Assembly (NCBI GenBank): GCA_900758165.1
Contig: CAAEQN010000062.1
Span: 1 to 20,296 of the forward strand
DNA length: 20,296 nucleotides
Reading direction: 5' to 3'
DNA from: Clostridia bacterium
GTDB taxonomy: Bacteria; Bacillota; Clostridia; TANB77; CAG-508
Part shown: positions 6,661 to 14,439 of the stretch, one piece after another
Position numbering within the stretch: position 1 is the stretch's first letter
Layout: each line of letters starts with the position of its first letter
Made by a program: the position numbers and the translations under genes
Notes under the pieces: model-generated
What the model was told of the DNA's origin: nothing
The model's database searches: none
What the model saw: the letters and a program-made list of their open reading frames with translations, nothing else

Positions 6661-7995
6661 ATGAAAGTAGGATTTGTATCACTAGGATGTAGCAAAAATT
6701 TAATAGATACAGAAATGATGATAGGAGTATTTAAAAATAACGGATTTACAATAGTAAATAACCCACAAACCGCAAACATAATAGTAATAAACACTTGTGG
6801 CTTTATAGAACCAGCAAAAGAAGAAGCAATAAATACAATATTAGAAATGGCAGAATACAAGAAAACTGGAAAATGCAAAATATTAGTGGCAACAGGTTGT
6901 TTAGTGGAGAGATATAAAGAAGAGTTAGAAAAAGCTCTTCCAGAAGTTGACGTGTTTTTAAAATATAGTGATTATGCAGAAGAAAAGGGTAAATCTGCAG
7001 AAACCTTTGCAAAAGTGCTAAAGCAAATTGCACAAGATAAGAAAATAGAAAAAACACAATTAGACTTTATGGATAGAGTTATTACAACAGGGAAAAATTA
7101 TGCATATTTAAGAATAGCAGAGGGTTGTAGCAATAGGTGTACTTATTGTGCAATTCCATACATAAGAGGAGCTTTTGTAAGTAGAAAAATTGAAGATATA
7201 CTAGAAGAAGCGGAAATGTTAGTAAAGTCAGGAAGAAGAGAGCTAATACTAATAGCACAAGATACCTCAAAATATGGAATAGATATTTATAAAAAACCAC
7301 AACTTGCAAAACTTTTGAAAGAACTATGTAAAATAAAAGATTTGAAATGGATTAGATTTTTATATACATATCCAGAAGATATTACAGATGAATTAATAGA
7401 AGTTGTAAAAAAAGAAGATAAAATATGTAAATATTTTGATATACCAATACAACATATTTCTGATAAAGTCTTAAAAAGAATGAACAGAAAATGTACAGGG
7501 GAAAGTATTAGAAAAGTTATATCAAAATTAAGAAAAGAAATTCCGAATGTAGTAATTAGAACTACTGTTATGGTAGGATTCCCAGGAGAGACCAATGAAG
7601 ATTTTGAGGAGCTATATAATTTCATAAAAGAAACAAAGTTTGATAAATTAGGAGCGTTTACATATTCAAAAGAAGATGGAACTCCTGCATCAAGATTAAA
7701 AGAACAAATACATCCAATGACAAAAAAATCAAGATATAATAAAATAATGAAACTACAAAAAGAAATATCAAAGCAAAATGAGCAAAAATTAATAGGTAGA
7801 GAATTAGAAATTTTAATAGAAGATATAAGTCTTGACAGAAAATACTATATAGGCAGAAGTTATATGGATGTACCAGAGATTGATGGAGTGGCCTATGTAA
7901 AAAATAACAATACAAAAGAAGATTTAATTGGAAAATACATAAAAGCAAAAGTAGTAGAAGTAAAAGATTATGACATAATAGCAAATATTTGCTAA
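6661..7995 (+). CDS. rimO: Ribosomal protein S12 methylthiotransferase RimO
   Basis: Radical-SAM methylthiotransferase of 444 residues that adds a methylthio group to the conserved aspartate of ribosomal protein S12. It begins with FVSLGCSKNLIDTE, diagnostic for RimO as opposed to MiaB or MtaB. The three N-terminal cluster cysteines are at 10, 46 and 80. The radical-SAM motif CSNRCTYC supplies Cys156, Cys160 and Cys163. A TRAM-like region occupies roughly the last 65 residues. Its length is normal for the family. AAAGGATGG lies just before the ATG. It follows the CapA-like gene by 15 bases, so the genes are probably co-transcribed. Confidence 0.96.
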   Translation: MKVGFVSLGCSKNLIDTEMMIGVFKNNGFTIVNNPQTANIIVINTCGFIEPAKEEAINTILEMAEYKKTGKCKILVATGCLVERYKEELEKALPEVDVFLKYSDYAEEKGKSAETFAKVLKQIAQDKKIEKTQLDFMDRVITTGKNYAYLRIAEGCSNRCTYCAIPYIRGAFVSRKIEDILEEAEMLVKSGRRELILIAQDTSKYGIDIYKKPQLAKLLKELCKIKDLKWIRFLYTYPEDITDELIEVVKKEDKICKYFDIPIQHISDKVLKRMNRKCTGESIRKVISKLRKEIPNVVIRTTVMVGFPGETNEDFEELYNFIKETKFDKLGAFTYSKEDGTPASRLKEQIHPMTKKSRYNKIMKLQKEISKQNEQKLIGRELEILIEDISLDRKYYIGRSYMDVPEIDGVAYVKNNNTKEDLIGKYIKAKVVEVKDYDIIANIC

Positions 7996-8013
7996 AATAA
8001 AGGAGAATTGGAC

Positions 8014-8580
8014 ATGTTATTAGCACTATCTGGAGTAACAGGAGTGGGCAAATCTTATTTTAAAGATAGAATAGTAGAAGAATTGAATTTTAATAAAGTT
8101 AATACAATAAGAACAAGGCAAATGCGAAAAGGCGAAGAAAATGGAAAATCTGGCATATTTATGACTGATGAACAACTAAATGCATTAAAAGCAGAAGGAA
8201 AAATTATATATGACTTTAATGTATTTGGAGGTAGATATGCATATAAAACAGAAGAAATACTTTCCAATAAAAATATGGTTTTTGAAATGCATTATACAAT
8301 GATTGATGACTGGAAGAAGATTAGACCAGACATAAAAACAATATATATATTTCCAAAAGATTTAGAAATACCAAAATTAAAAGCAAAACAAAGAAATTTA
8401 TCAAAAGAAAAAGAAATAGAACGAATAAATGAAATAGAAGAACAATATAGAATAATGACAAACAATAAAGAGATGAGAGACAAATTTGACTATATTTTAT
8501 ATAATGAGTATAATAAAGAATCAGAAGAAGAAATATTAAAATTAGTAAGAGAAATATTATCAGAACAATTGAAAGGATAA
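8014..8580 (+). CDS. Guanylate-kinase-like P-loop NTPase
   Basis: The ATG at 8014 lies eight bases after AAGGAG (8000-8005); the TTG at 8008 is too close to it. The product is about 188 residues, with a P-loop GVTGVGKS (7-14) in a guanylate-kinase-like opening. A TRQMRKGE segment resembles the GMP-binding 'TRxxRxGE' element of Gmk, and a later IKTIYIFP strand resembles the Gmk 'FI.P' strand. It is divergent, and a housekeeping gmk is probably elsewhere, so the true substrate is uncertain. It starts 18 bases after rimO and ends just before the APH-like kinase gene. Confidence 0.75.
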   Translation: MLLALSGVTGVGKSYFKDRIVEELNFNKVNTIRTRQMRKGEENGKSGIFMTDEQLNALKAEGKIIYDFNVFGGRYAYKTEEILSNKNMVFEMHYTMIDDWKKIRPDIKTIYIFPKDLEIPKLKAKQRNLSKEKEIERINEIEEQYRIMTNNKEMRDKFDYILYNEYNKESEEEILKLVREILSEQLKG

Positions 8581-8587
8581 ATAATTA

Positions 8588-9421
8588 ATGAAGCAAGTGT
8601 TTTTCAATTTAAATGAAGATTTTGAATCAATAATACACAAAAGTATGCCAAATTGTAAAATATATAATGCAAAATTAATACCAACAGGTTGGACAAATAT
8701 AGTTTATGAGGTAGAGACAGATAAAGGTAACTATTTTTTTAGATTTCCAAGAGATGAGTTTTGGTCAAGAACAATAGTTAAAGATTGCGAATTTTCAAAA
8801 TATATAAACAAAAAAACAGATTATAAAACTGTAGAATTAAAATTGCTATATGACAATGGAAGACCTTTTAGTATGCATAAAAAAATAGAAGGTATACCAT
8901 TGGCAGAAAAAATGAATAACTTAAACAATAAAGAAATAGAAGGAATATCAAAAGACATTGCAAAATTCATGTATCAGTTACATAATATTAAAGATGAAAA
9001 AAACAACATATTTACAGTTACTAACATAGGAACTAATTTAACAGACTTTCTAGATGAATTGCTAAACAAGCATATAGATGAAACAGGTAGAAAATTTTGG
9101 AATAAGAAGAATATTAATAATAAAGAAAAATGTTTAGTACATGGAGATTTAAATTCTAGCAACATTTTATTAGACAAGAACAATAATGTAACAGCTATAA
9201 TAGACTTTGGTTTTGCAGGATTTGGAAATAAATATAACGATATAGGAAGAATAATAGGAAGATGTCCTGAAAATTTTAAATCGAATATAATAGAAAAATA
9301 TGAAGAATGTTCTAAAGAAAAATTAGACAATAATTTTTTAGAAGAAAATATAGAAACTTGGAATAAAATAGATAATAGTTATATAGATTATATGACTAAT
9401 ATAGGAATATATAAAAAATAA
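8588..9421 (+). CDS. APH/choline-kinase-fold phosphotransferase
   Basis: A 277-residue protein of the aminoglycoside phosphotransferase (APH, protein-kinase-like) fold. The N-lobe has TGWTNIVYEV for nucleotide binding. The catalytic loop is LVHGDLNSSNILLD (about 190-203), with the Brenner HGDxxxxN signature, and IIDFGFAGFG supplies the metal-binding Asp. The family phosphorylates hydroxyls of small molecules such as choline, homoserine, sugars or antibiotics. Nothing here marks it as a resistance gene. The start at 8588 uses AAAGGAT, which overlaps the previous stop, so it is likely in the same operon as the guanylate-kinase-like gene. Confidence 0.85.
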   Translation: MKQVFFNLNEDFESIIHKSMPNCKIYNAKLIPTGWTNIVYEVETDKGNYFFRFPRDEFWSRTIVKDCEFSKYINKKTDYKTVELKLLYDNGRPFSMHKKIEGIPLAEKMNNLNNKEIEGISKDIAKFMYQLHNIKDEKNNIFTVTNIGTNLTDFLDELLNKHIDETGRKFWNKKNINNKEKCLVHGDLNSSNILLDKNNNVTAIIDFGFAGFGNKYNDIGRIIGRCPENFKSNIIEKYEECSKEKLDNNFLEENIETWNKIDNSYIDYMTNIGIYKK

Positions 9422-9425
9422 ATAA

Positions 9426-9464
9426 AAGTCACTTATAAGTCACATAGAAATAATATAATATAAT
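9426..9464 (+). promoter_or_regulatory. Possible promoter with AAGTCAC direct repeat
   Basis: Two copies of AAGTCAC (9426-9432 and 9437-9443), 11 bases apart, precede overlapping TATAAT boxes (9454-9459 and 9459-9464). No good -35 is visible, so an activator bound at the repeats could be needed. This is inference. Confidence 0.3.
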
Positions 9465-9485
9465 TAGAATAAAATGGATGGAAAA

Positions 9486-10520
9486 ATGGAGAAAACTAAA
9501 AAAATAAAACAAACAATTAGAAATTTAATAGTCTTTATTTTGCTAATATGCTTAACATTTTTTCTAATATTTAAAGATGAAAACATACCAGAGATACTAA
9601 AAATTGCGACAAACGTAGATCAAAAATATATATTAATTGCAATACTCGCAATGTTTGTGTTTATACTATGTGAAACTTTAAATATAGGAAGAGTACTAAA
9701 AGAATTAGGGGAAAAATCTAATTTTATAAAAAATATAAAATATACACTAATAGGATTTTTCTTTAGTGCAATAACGCCTGCTGCAAGTGGTGGTCAACCA
9801 ATGGAAATATACTATATGCATAAAGAAGATATAAAGGTTGCAAATTCCACATTAGCATTGCTTATACATCTTTGGAGTTTTCAAATAATTACAATTTCTT
9901 TTGGAATAATTAGCACAATTTTAAATTTTGAAGTTGTGAAAGGTGGACTAATATATTTAGTTATACTAGGAATAATGCTAAATTCAATCGCCTTAACATT
10001 ATTAGCAATTTCTATATTTTCAAAAAAATTATCAGAAGGAGTAATTAAAGCAGCTGTAAAAATACTAAAGCTTTTTAAAATAAAAAATATAGAAGAAAAA
10101 CAAGAAAAATTAGAGGCTGAATTGGAAAAGTACCAAGAAAGTGCCAAATACATAAAAGATCATAAATTAATAATGTTAAAAACATTACTTACTACAGTAG
10201 TACAGATTATTGTATATTATAGTATTCCATATTGGGTATATCGATCTTTTGGATTTTGCCAATATAATATTTTTCAAATTATAACATTACAAGCAGTACT
10301 ATATGCAACAGTATCTGGAATACCTTCGCCAGGGGCAGTAGGAGTGAGCGAAGGAGGATTTATAGAAATATTTAAAAATGTATTTCCAAATACAATGATA
10401 AGTGGAGCAATTTTATTAAATAGAGGAATAAGCTTTTATGCATTTGTATTAATTAGTGTAATTGTAGTTATTATAAATACATTAAAAAGTAAAAAAATTG
10501 ATAAAAATTTGGAACAATAA
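9486..10520 (+). CDS. LPG-synthase-TM / UPF0104 (YbhN-like) integral membrane protein
   Basis: ATG 9486 has GGATGG four bases upstream. ATG 9474 is an alternative that adds four residues. The product is about 344 residues with some eight hydrophobic segments. The family motifs are FFFSAITPAASGGQPMEIYY and, near the C-terminus, SGIPSPGAVGVSEGGF, which identify PF03706 (the membrane part of lysylphosphatidylglycerol synthase, related to YbhN/AglD). The soluble aminoacyl-transferase domain of MprF is absent. Such stand-alone proteins are thought to move or modify lipids. A lysine-rich tail follows the last helix. Confidence 0.88.
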   Translation: MEKTKKIKQTIRNLIVFILLICLTFFLIFKDENIPEILKIATNVDQKYILIAILAMFVFILCETLNIGRVLKELGEKSNFIKNIKYTLIGFFFSAITPAASGGQPMEIYYMHKEDIKVANSTLALLIHLWSFQIITISFGIISTILNFEVVKGGLIYLVILGIMLNSIALTLLAISIFSKKLSEGVIKAAVKILKLFKIKNIEEKQEKLEAELEKYQESAKYIKDHKLIMLKTLLTTVVQIIVYYSIPYWVYRSFGFCQYNIFQIITLQAVLYATVSGIPSPGAVGVSEGGFIEIFKNVFPNTMISGAILLNRGISFYAFVLISVIVVIINTLKSKKIDKNLEQ

Positions 10521-10560
10521 AACTTACACCAAAATATAATACAAAAGAGGTGTAAGTTTT
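10519..10560 (+). promoter_or_regulatory. 12-bp perfect inverted repeat that buries the cwlJ ribosome-binding site
   Basis: AAAACTTACACC (10519-10530) pairs perfectly with GGTGTAAGTTTT (10549-10560), and the second arm ends at the ATG (10561). The arm contains most of the Shine-Dalgarno GAGGTG (10547-10552). The stem with its T-run could end transcription of the upstream membrane-protein gene or repress translation of cwlJ on read-through mRNA. The loop contains TATAAT (10535-10540). A transcript that starts inside the loop would lack the left arm and be freely translated. Confidence 0.6.
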
Positions 10561-11007
10561 ATGGCATATTCAGATAGAGAATTATTAGCAAGAATGATTG
10601 AGTGTGAGGCAGGAGGAGAAGGAGATAATGGAATGAGAGCGGTTGCGACAGTTATAATGAATAGAGTAAATGTCGCAGATGGAGAATATGCTAGAATATC
10701 ACAAGGTGGAAATATACGAAACATATTGTTTCAAGAAAGGCAATTCGATTGTGCATCAGAAATACTTGGAGGCCAATATAATAGCCAGAACATATATAAC
10801 ATGAATCCAACCGAATTAAATTACTATATTGCAGACTGGGCTTTAGCAGGAAATAAGCTCAATATTATAGATGACTGTTTGTGGTATTTAAATCCGTTCA
10901 AACCAGTTTGCGATAATACTTTTCCTCCTAATGGTTCAGGAACATTCCACACAAGATTAGGTAAGCATTGCTTTTATGAACCTACACCTCTATATAGTAA
11001 TACTTAA
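10561..11007 (+). CDS. cwlJ: CwlJ-type spore cortex hydrolase (SleB/Hydrolase_2 family)
   Basis: A 148-residue protein without signal peptide, the size of CwlJ rather than the longer, secreted SleB. The core is LLARMIECEAGGEGDNGM (catalytic Glu in ECEAGGEG) followed by AVATVIMNRV, characteristic of the PF07486 hydrolase. The C-terminal KHCFYEPT resembles the SHCFYQPT end of Bacillus CwlJ. The enzyme cuts spore cortex peptidoglycan at germination and sits at the coat-cortex interface. The next gene, 17 bases downstream, is GerQ-like. CwlJ requires GerQ for localisation in Bacillus, where the two genes are also adjacent, and this supports the assignment. Confidence 0.75.
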   Translation: MAYSDRELLARMIECEAGGEGDNGMRAVATVIMNRVNVADGEYARISQGGNIRNILFQERQFDCASEILGGQYNSQNIYNMNPTELNYYIADWALAGNKLNIIDDCLWYLNPFKPVCDNTFPPNGSGTFHTRLGKHCFYEPTPLYSNT

Positions 11008-11024
11008 AATAGGGGGAGAAGAAA

Positions 11025-11339
11025 GTGGAAAGACAAACAAGTACAAATCAAACGCCTACTAGCACTGTATCCCAATTTACCACACCAGAAACACTTAAAA
11101 ATCCAATATATACACCAGCATTTCTAAAAGAACAAATAGGAAAGCTGATGAGAGTAGAATTTTTAATAGGAACAAACAATATGGTAGATAGAATAGGTAT
11201 ATTAGACCAAGTAGGTGCAAGTTATATTTTATTAAGAACAATAGAAAGCGATAGCTTAATATATTGTGATATATATTCTATCAAATTTATAACAATATCT
11301 ACATCTGGAACAATAAACAGAAATTATTATTATATTTAA
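11025..11339 (+). CDS. gerQ: GerQ-like spore coat protein
   Basis: A 104-residue protein that starts with GTG at 11025, six bases after AGGGGGAG (11011-11018). After a Thr/Ser/Pro-rich N-terminus, the core runs FLKEQIGKLMRVEF, then DRIGILDQVGASYILLR, then IYCDIYSIKFITIS. This matches the GerQ pattern: a helix, a GK-x-V strand, a GxIxxxGxxYIxL strand, and a final 'YLDYITF'-like strand. GerQ is a coat protein needed to place CwlJ. The assignment rests on this pattern and on adjacency to cwlJ. The low-complexity Gln/Tyr region of Bacillus GerQ is missing. Confidence 0.62.
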   Translation: MERQTSTNQTPTSTVSQFTTPETLKNPIYTPAFLKEQIGKLMRVEFLIGTNNMVDRIGILDQVGASYILLRTIESDSLIYCDIYSIKFITISTSGTINRNYYYI

Positions 11340-11364
11340 AGTATAATTTTATCAATAACAAAAA

Positions 11365-11395
11365 ACAAAACCTCAAAACTTTTGAGGTTTTATTA
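11365..11395. terminator. Bidirectional terminator between gerQ-like gene and proline-rich gene
   Basis: AAAACCTCAA (11367-11376) pairs with TTGAGGTTTT (11382-11391) around a 5-base loop. U-runs occur in both directions, between convergent genes. Confidence 0.85.
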
Positions 11396-11403
11396 TTATT
11401 TTA

Positions 11404-11940
11404 TTAGAATTGATTTCTTCCCAATAGCTCTCTTAACAATAGAATTTTAATTAAGTCTCTAAAAACTGGATTACGAGGGCGTGGTGGGTTTGGCCTAATA
11501 GGTGGTCTTGGTGGCATTGGCGGACGTGGTGGTCTACCAGGGTTAAAGTTCTGCCTTGAACTGTCATCTAATTTAGAACTATTAACATCAGATTTTGATA
11601 TATTTGTTTTTTCTCTTAATTTACTATCATCTCTATTTCTAAATTCCACATTAATATTAATTATACCATTAGTTTCAACTTTATCATAAATATCATCTAC
11701 CATTCTATCAAGCATCTCTTCTGTAATAGGTAAAGTAACCATATTAGACGTTGAAACTATAATAGGATATACAGCTCTATAAGTATCAGGATACATCCTT
11801 TCTAAATTACTATTAGATTGAAACATGTTTGAACTACTATACATATTTGTATTTAGATTACGTTGTGAAAAATTAGGTACACTTGGAACAGAATATCCTA
11901 ATATACTTCTCATATAGTCATCATAATTTTGATACTCCAT
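11404..11940 (-). CDS. Proline-rich putative spore coat/surface protein
   Basis: A 178-residue protein with GGAGGTG eight bases before the ATG. It starts MEYQNYDDYMRSILGY, has an Asn/Ser-rich stretch, then a conserved-looking block YPDTYRAVYPIIV and LPITEEMLDRMVDDIYDKVE. A Pro/Arg tract (RPPRPPMPPRPPIRPNPPRP, about 138-157) and a Leu/Arg tail follow. There is no signal peptide or membrane helix. I do not recognise a named family. Clostridial genomes contain similar 'YPxxYRxxYP...PIT' proteins of unknown role. The convergent cwlJ-gerQ pair and a sigma-K-like promoter (11959-11986) suggest late mother-cell expression, hence a coat protein, but this is inference. Confidence 0.72.
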   Translation of the reverse strand: MEYQNYDDYMRSILGYSVPSVPNFSQRNLNTNMYSSSNMFQSNSNLERMYPDTYRAVYPIIVSTSNMVTLPITEEMLDRMVDDIYDKVETNGIININVEFRNRDDSKLREKTNISKSDVNSSKLDDSSRQNFNPGRPPRPPMPPRPPIRPNPPRPRNPVFRDLIKILLLRELLGRNQF

Positions 11941-11958
11941 TATTACACCTCCATAAGA

Positions 11959-11986
11959 TATAATATGATGGTGAGACTAAAATAGT
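11959..11986 (-). promoter_or_regulatory. Candidate sigma-K promoter for the proline-rich protein
   Basis: On the minus strand, AC (complement of 11985-11986), a 17-base spacer and CATATTATA (complement of 11959-11967) fit the sigma-K consensus AC-N16/17-CATANNNTA. A start would lie about 10-15 bases before the ATG. Confidence 0.5.
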
Positions 11987-12058
11987 TCACTATATGGAGA
12001 GAAAAGGTAATTTTATAAATTAAAATAAATACTTTATTTTTTGAAAAATATAATATAT

Positions 12059-12101
12059 AATGATTTTATCAAACACATTTTAATACACTCTAAAAATCAT
12101 T
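12059..12101 (+). promoter_or_regulatory. Leader inverted repeat and weak promoter before the HAD gene
   Basis: TATAAT (12056-12061) has only a weak -35 (TTTATT, 12033-12038). AATGATTTT (12059-12067) can pair with AAAATCATT (12093-12101). The region 11988-12120 holds nothing else that I can identify. Confidence 0.3.
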
Positions 12102-12123
12102 TAAATAAAAGATAGGAGTTTGT

Positions 12124-12933
12124 ATGTATAAAATTATATTTATAGATATAGATGGAACTTTGAGAAACAAAAATAAAGAAATAACTCAAAGAACTAAAAA
12201 AGCTATAAAAAATGTAGTAGATAAAGGCATAATAGTTGTGCTCGCTTCAGGTAGACCAAGAAAATATACACAGAACGTTAATAAAGAAGCAGGTGCTAGT
12301 CAGTATATTATTTCGTCAAATGGCGGTAATGTGTATGATTGTAAAGAAAGAAAAAATTTATATACTAATGTAATGGACAAACAAGCAATTTTAGAAATAT
12401 ATAAATTAGCGAACAAAGAAAATATTAGACTTATGATGAATGTTGGAGAAGGCAGAGTTGTTACTAAACTAAAGTATATAGATAATTCAGAGCGTGAATT
12501 GAAAGAGGATATAAACAAATTTGTACAAGAAAATGATGTATGCCAATGTGTTATTTCTGATTCAGATTACGAAAAAGTAAAACAATTAAGAGATAAAGTA
12601 GCTAAACTAAAAAATGTAGAAATAAAATATCAAACAAAAACATTATTGGATGAGACATTGCCAATAGCTGAAGCTACAACTTTTGATGTAGCAAATACAA
12701 ATACATCAAAAGGTAACGCGGCAAAAAGGCTATGTAACATATTAAATATAGATTTAAAAGATGCAATTGCTATAGGAGATGATGAAAACGATATAAAAAT
12801 GTTACAAGCAGTGGGGCTATCTATAGCAATGGGAAACGCAACAGATAAAGTAAAAAAATATGCAGACAAAGTAATAAAATCTAACGAAGAAGATGGTGTA
12901 GCAATTTTTTTAGAGCAATTCTTTAATATATAA
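12124..12933 (+). CDS. Cof-type HAD-IIB phosphatase
   Basis: A 269-residue cytoplasmic hydrolase. Motif I is FIDIDGTLRN, with the nucleophile Asp8 and acid Asp10. Motif II is VLASGRP. Motif IV is GDDENDIKML (218-227), the form specific to the Cof/HAD-IIB subfamily. The middle cap domain is about 85-185. Family members dephosphorylate sugar phosphates, FMN, PLP and similar compounds, and substrates cannot be assigned from sequence. ATAGGAG lies before the ATG. Confidence 0.93.
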   Translation: MYKIIFIDIDGTLRNKNKEITQRTKKAIKNVVDKGIIVVLASGRPRKYTQNVNKEAGASQYIISSNGGNVYDCKERKNLYTNVMDKQAILEIYKLANKENIRLMMNVGEGRVVTKLKYIDNSERELKEDINKFVQENDVCQCVISDSDYEKVKQLRDKVAKLKNVEIKYQTKTLLDETLPIAEATTFDVANTNTSKGNAAKRLCNILNIDLKDAIAIGDDENDIKMLQAVGLSIAMGNATDKVKKYADKVIKSNEEDGVAIFLEQFFNI

Positions 12934-12945
12934 AATAATTAATAT

Positions 12946-12990
12946 AATTCTGTAAAAATTTGACTAAATCAAATTCTTACAGAATTTATT
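12946..12990. terminator. Bidirectional terminator between HAD gene and XRE gene
   Basis: AATTCTGTAA (12946-12955) pairs with TTACAGAATT (12977-12986). The stem extends inward through AATTTGA/TCAAATT with one bulge. It lies between convergent genes. Confidence 0.8.
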
Positions 12991-12993
12991 AAT

Positions 12994-13320
12994 TTAGCTA
13001 ATTTTTAAATGTTTCATAAATAATGCAAATTGTTCCAATGTAGCACAACCATATTCTATTTGCTCATCTGTATATTTCGATAGATAACTTTGCGTTTCTT
13101 TAGAAATTGAACAATTTTTTCCAAATAATATATAATCAGCAGGCAAATTAGTTAAATTACAAAGTTTCTCTAGCTTTTCAATAGATAAACAGCACTTACC
13201 ACGTTCAACCATTCCTAAATATTGCCCAGAAATATCTAACAATTTAGAAAATTGCTCTTTAGACATCTTCATACCTTCACGAATATTTTTAATTCTTATT
13301 CCAATTTCTTCTTTTAACAT
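12994..13320 (-). CDS. XRE/HTH_3 transcriptional regulator
   Basis: The ATG at 13320 begins LKEEIGIRIKNIREGMKMS, the normal start of this family. The frame stays open upstream, but GGAG eleven bases before this ATG favours it. Of the 108 residues, about 5-65 form the helix-turn-helix: KMSKEQFSKLLDISGQYLGM with the recognition helix around SGQYLGMVERGK. The rest, SLSKYTDEQIEYGCATLEQF-like helices, forms a short C-terminal extension, perhaps for dimerisation. It is transcribed away from the Spo0A-like gene across a 186-base divergent region and may regulate it. TATACT (complement of 13343-13348) is a possible -10 box. Confidence 0.88.
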   Translation of the reverse strand: MLKEEIGIRIKNIREGMKMSKEQFSKLLDISGQYLGMVERGKCCLSIEKLEKLCNLTNLPADYILFGKNCSISKETQSYLSKYTDEQIEYGCATLEQFALFMKHLKIS

Positions 13321-13411
13321 ACTTATAAATTCTCCAACTTGTAGTATAAGATAAAATATCAATTAACTAATTACTTTCAAAATCAAAGTTTTAGTACATA
13401 TTTATTTTAAA

Positions 13412-13418
13412 TGTCGAA
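13412..13418 (+). promoter_or_regulatory. Perfect 0A box (Spo0A-binding site)
   Basis: TGTCGAA lies midway between the divergent XRE and Spo0A-like genes. It fits the Spo0A recognition consensus TGWCGAA. A 7-mer can occur by chance, but a G/C-containing match is uncommon in this AT-rich DNA and the location fits autoregulation. Confidence 0.5.
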
Positions 13419-13506
13419 AGTTGCAGAAATATGAAAAAATAGAATAAAAAAATGTAGTAAAATATGATAATATGTGATAAAATATGAAAAGAGAGGGATG
13501 AAAATC

Positions 13507-14301
13507 ATGGAAAATAAGCCTATGAAATTATTATTAATAGAAGACGATAAAAATGAATGTAATAAATTTATAGAAATATCTAATAAGAGAAATGATGTTG
13601 AGTTCGTAGGAATTACTGATTCGGATATTGAAGGTTTAAAATATGTTAAAAGATATATGCCAGAAGGTATTGTTTTAGATTTAGAATTAAACAATGGACA
13701 AGGAAGTGGCTTTGAATTTCTAAAAGAAATTAGAAAATTAAAATTAACAATAAATCCTAAAATTGTTATAACAACAAATGTATGTTCAGATTCAGTATAT
13801 GATTATTTACATGAAAATAAAGTAGATTTTATATTTTATAAAAAACAGAAAAACTATAGTGTAGAAAATGTAATAAATACATTAATACTACTAAAAGGTT
13901 ATAAAAATAACGCTTCTACTAATGAAAATTCTATAGAATTAAATAATAATGAAGAAAGAATAAAAATGATATCAGAAAAAATTGATGATGAGTTAGATTT
14001 AATAGGAATAGCATCATATTTAGAAGGCAGAAAGTATTTCCATGAGGCAATACTATATCTTATAATGAATGAGCAAGAAGATGGAAAACCTTCTATTATA
14101 CAATATTTAGTATCAAAATATAAAAAGTCAAGTAGCACAATAAGCAGAGCTATGCAAAATGCAATATTAAGTGCATGGAGAAAATCTTCAATAGAGGATT
14201 TAAATCAATACTATACAGCTAAAATAAATTATGAAACAGGAGTACCAACTCCTACAGAATTTATATACTATTATGTTAAAAAGATAGAAAAAGATTTGTA
14301 G
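13507..14301 (+). CDS. Response regulator with Spo0A-type DNA-binding domain (Spo0A paralogue)
   Basis: The ATG at 13507 is nine bases after GAGAGGG (13491-13497). The ATGs at 13474 and 13498 are worse spaced. The product is 264 residues. The receiver domain (about 6-125) has the acidic pair in LLIEDD (12-14), phosphoacceptor Asp58 in IVLDLEL, Thr in VITTN (89-90) and Lys in FYKKQ (112-113), so it looks functional. After a linker, residues 165-262 match the Spo0A C-terminal domain: a GIASYLEGRKYFHEAI opening, recognition helix SSSTISRAMQNAILSAW, then TPTEFIYY near the end. Divergence from true Spo0A (ATHIKGYLYLREAI, TASRVERAIRHAIEVAW) suggests a paralogue rather than the master regulator. It pairs by position with the GHKL kinase downstream. 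Confidence 0.87.
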   Translation: MENKPMKLLLIEDDKNECNKFIEISNKRNDVEFVGITDSDIEGLKYVKRYMPEGIVLDLELNNGQGSGFEFLKEIRKLKLTINPKIVITTNVCSDSVYDYLHENKVDFIFYKKQKNYSVENVINTLILLKGYKNNASTNENSIELNNNEERIKMISEKIDDELDLIGIASYLEGRKYFHEAILYLIMNEQEDGKPSIIQYLVSKYKKSSSTISRAMQNAILSAWRKSSIEDLNQYYTAKINYETGVPTPTEFIYYYVKKIEKDL

Positions 14302-14366
14302 CTACAAACTAAAATGTTATAGAAATTAATTAAAAATTATATAATATAATAAAAGTTCACTATTTA

Positions 14367-14407
14367 ATACCACGTGTAAAGGGACAAACACGTGGTATCT
14401 TTTTATT
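14367..14407 (+). terminator. Strong terminator after the Spo0A-like gene
   Basis: ATACCACGTGT (14367-14377) pairs perfectly with ACACGTGGTAT (14388-14398), followed by CTTTTTATT. TATAAT boxes (14340-14350) lie directly upstream, so this could also act as an attenuator in the leader of the micro-ORF at 14440. Confidence 0.88.
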
Positions 14408-14439
14408 GTAAAAAATAAAAAGATAGGTGGTGAGCGAGT

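Noticed and set aside
8588..9421. Aminoglycoside-resistance gene
   Set aside because: Only the general APH/choline-kinase fold motifs are present. There is no similarity I can recognise to a specific resistance enzyme and no mobile context.
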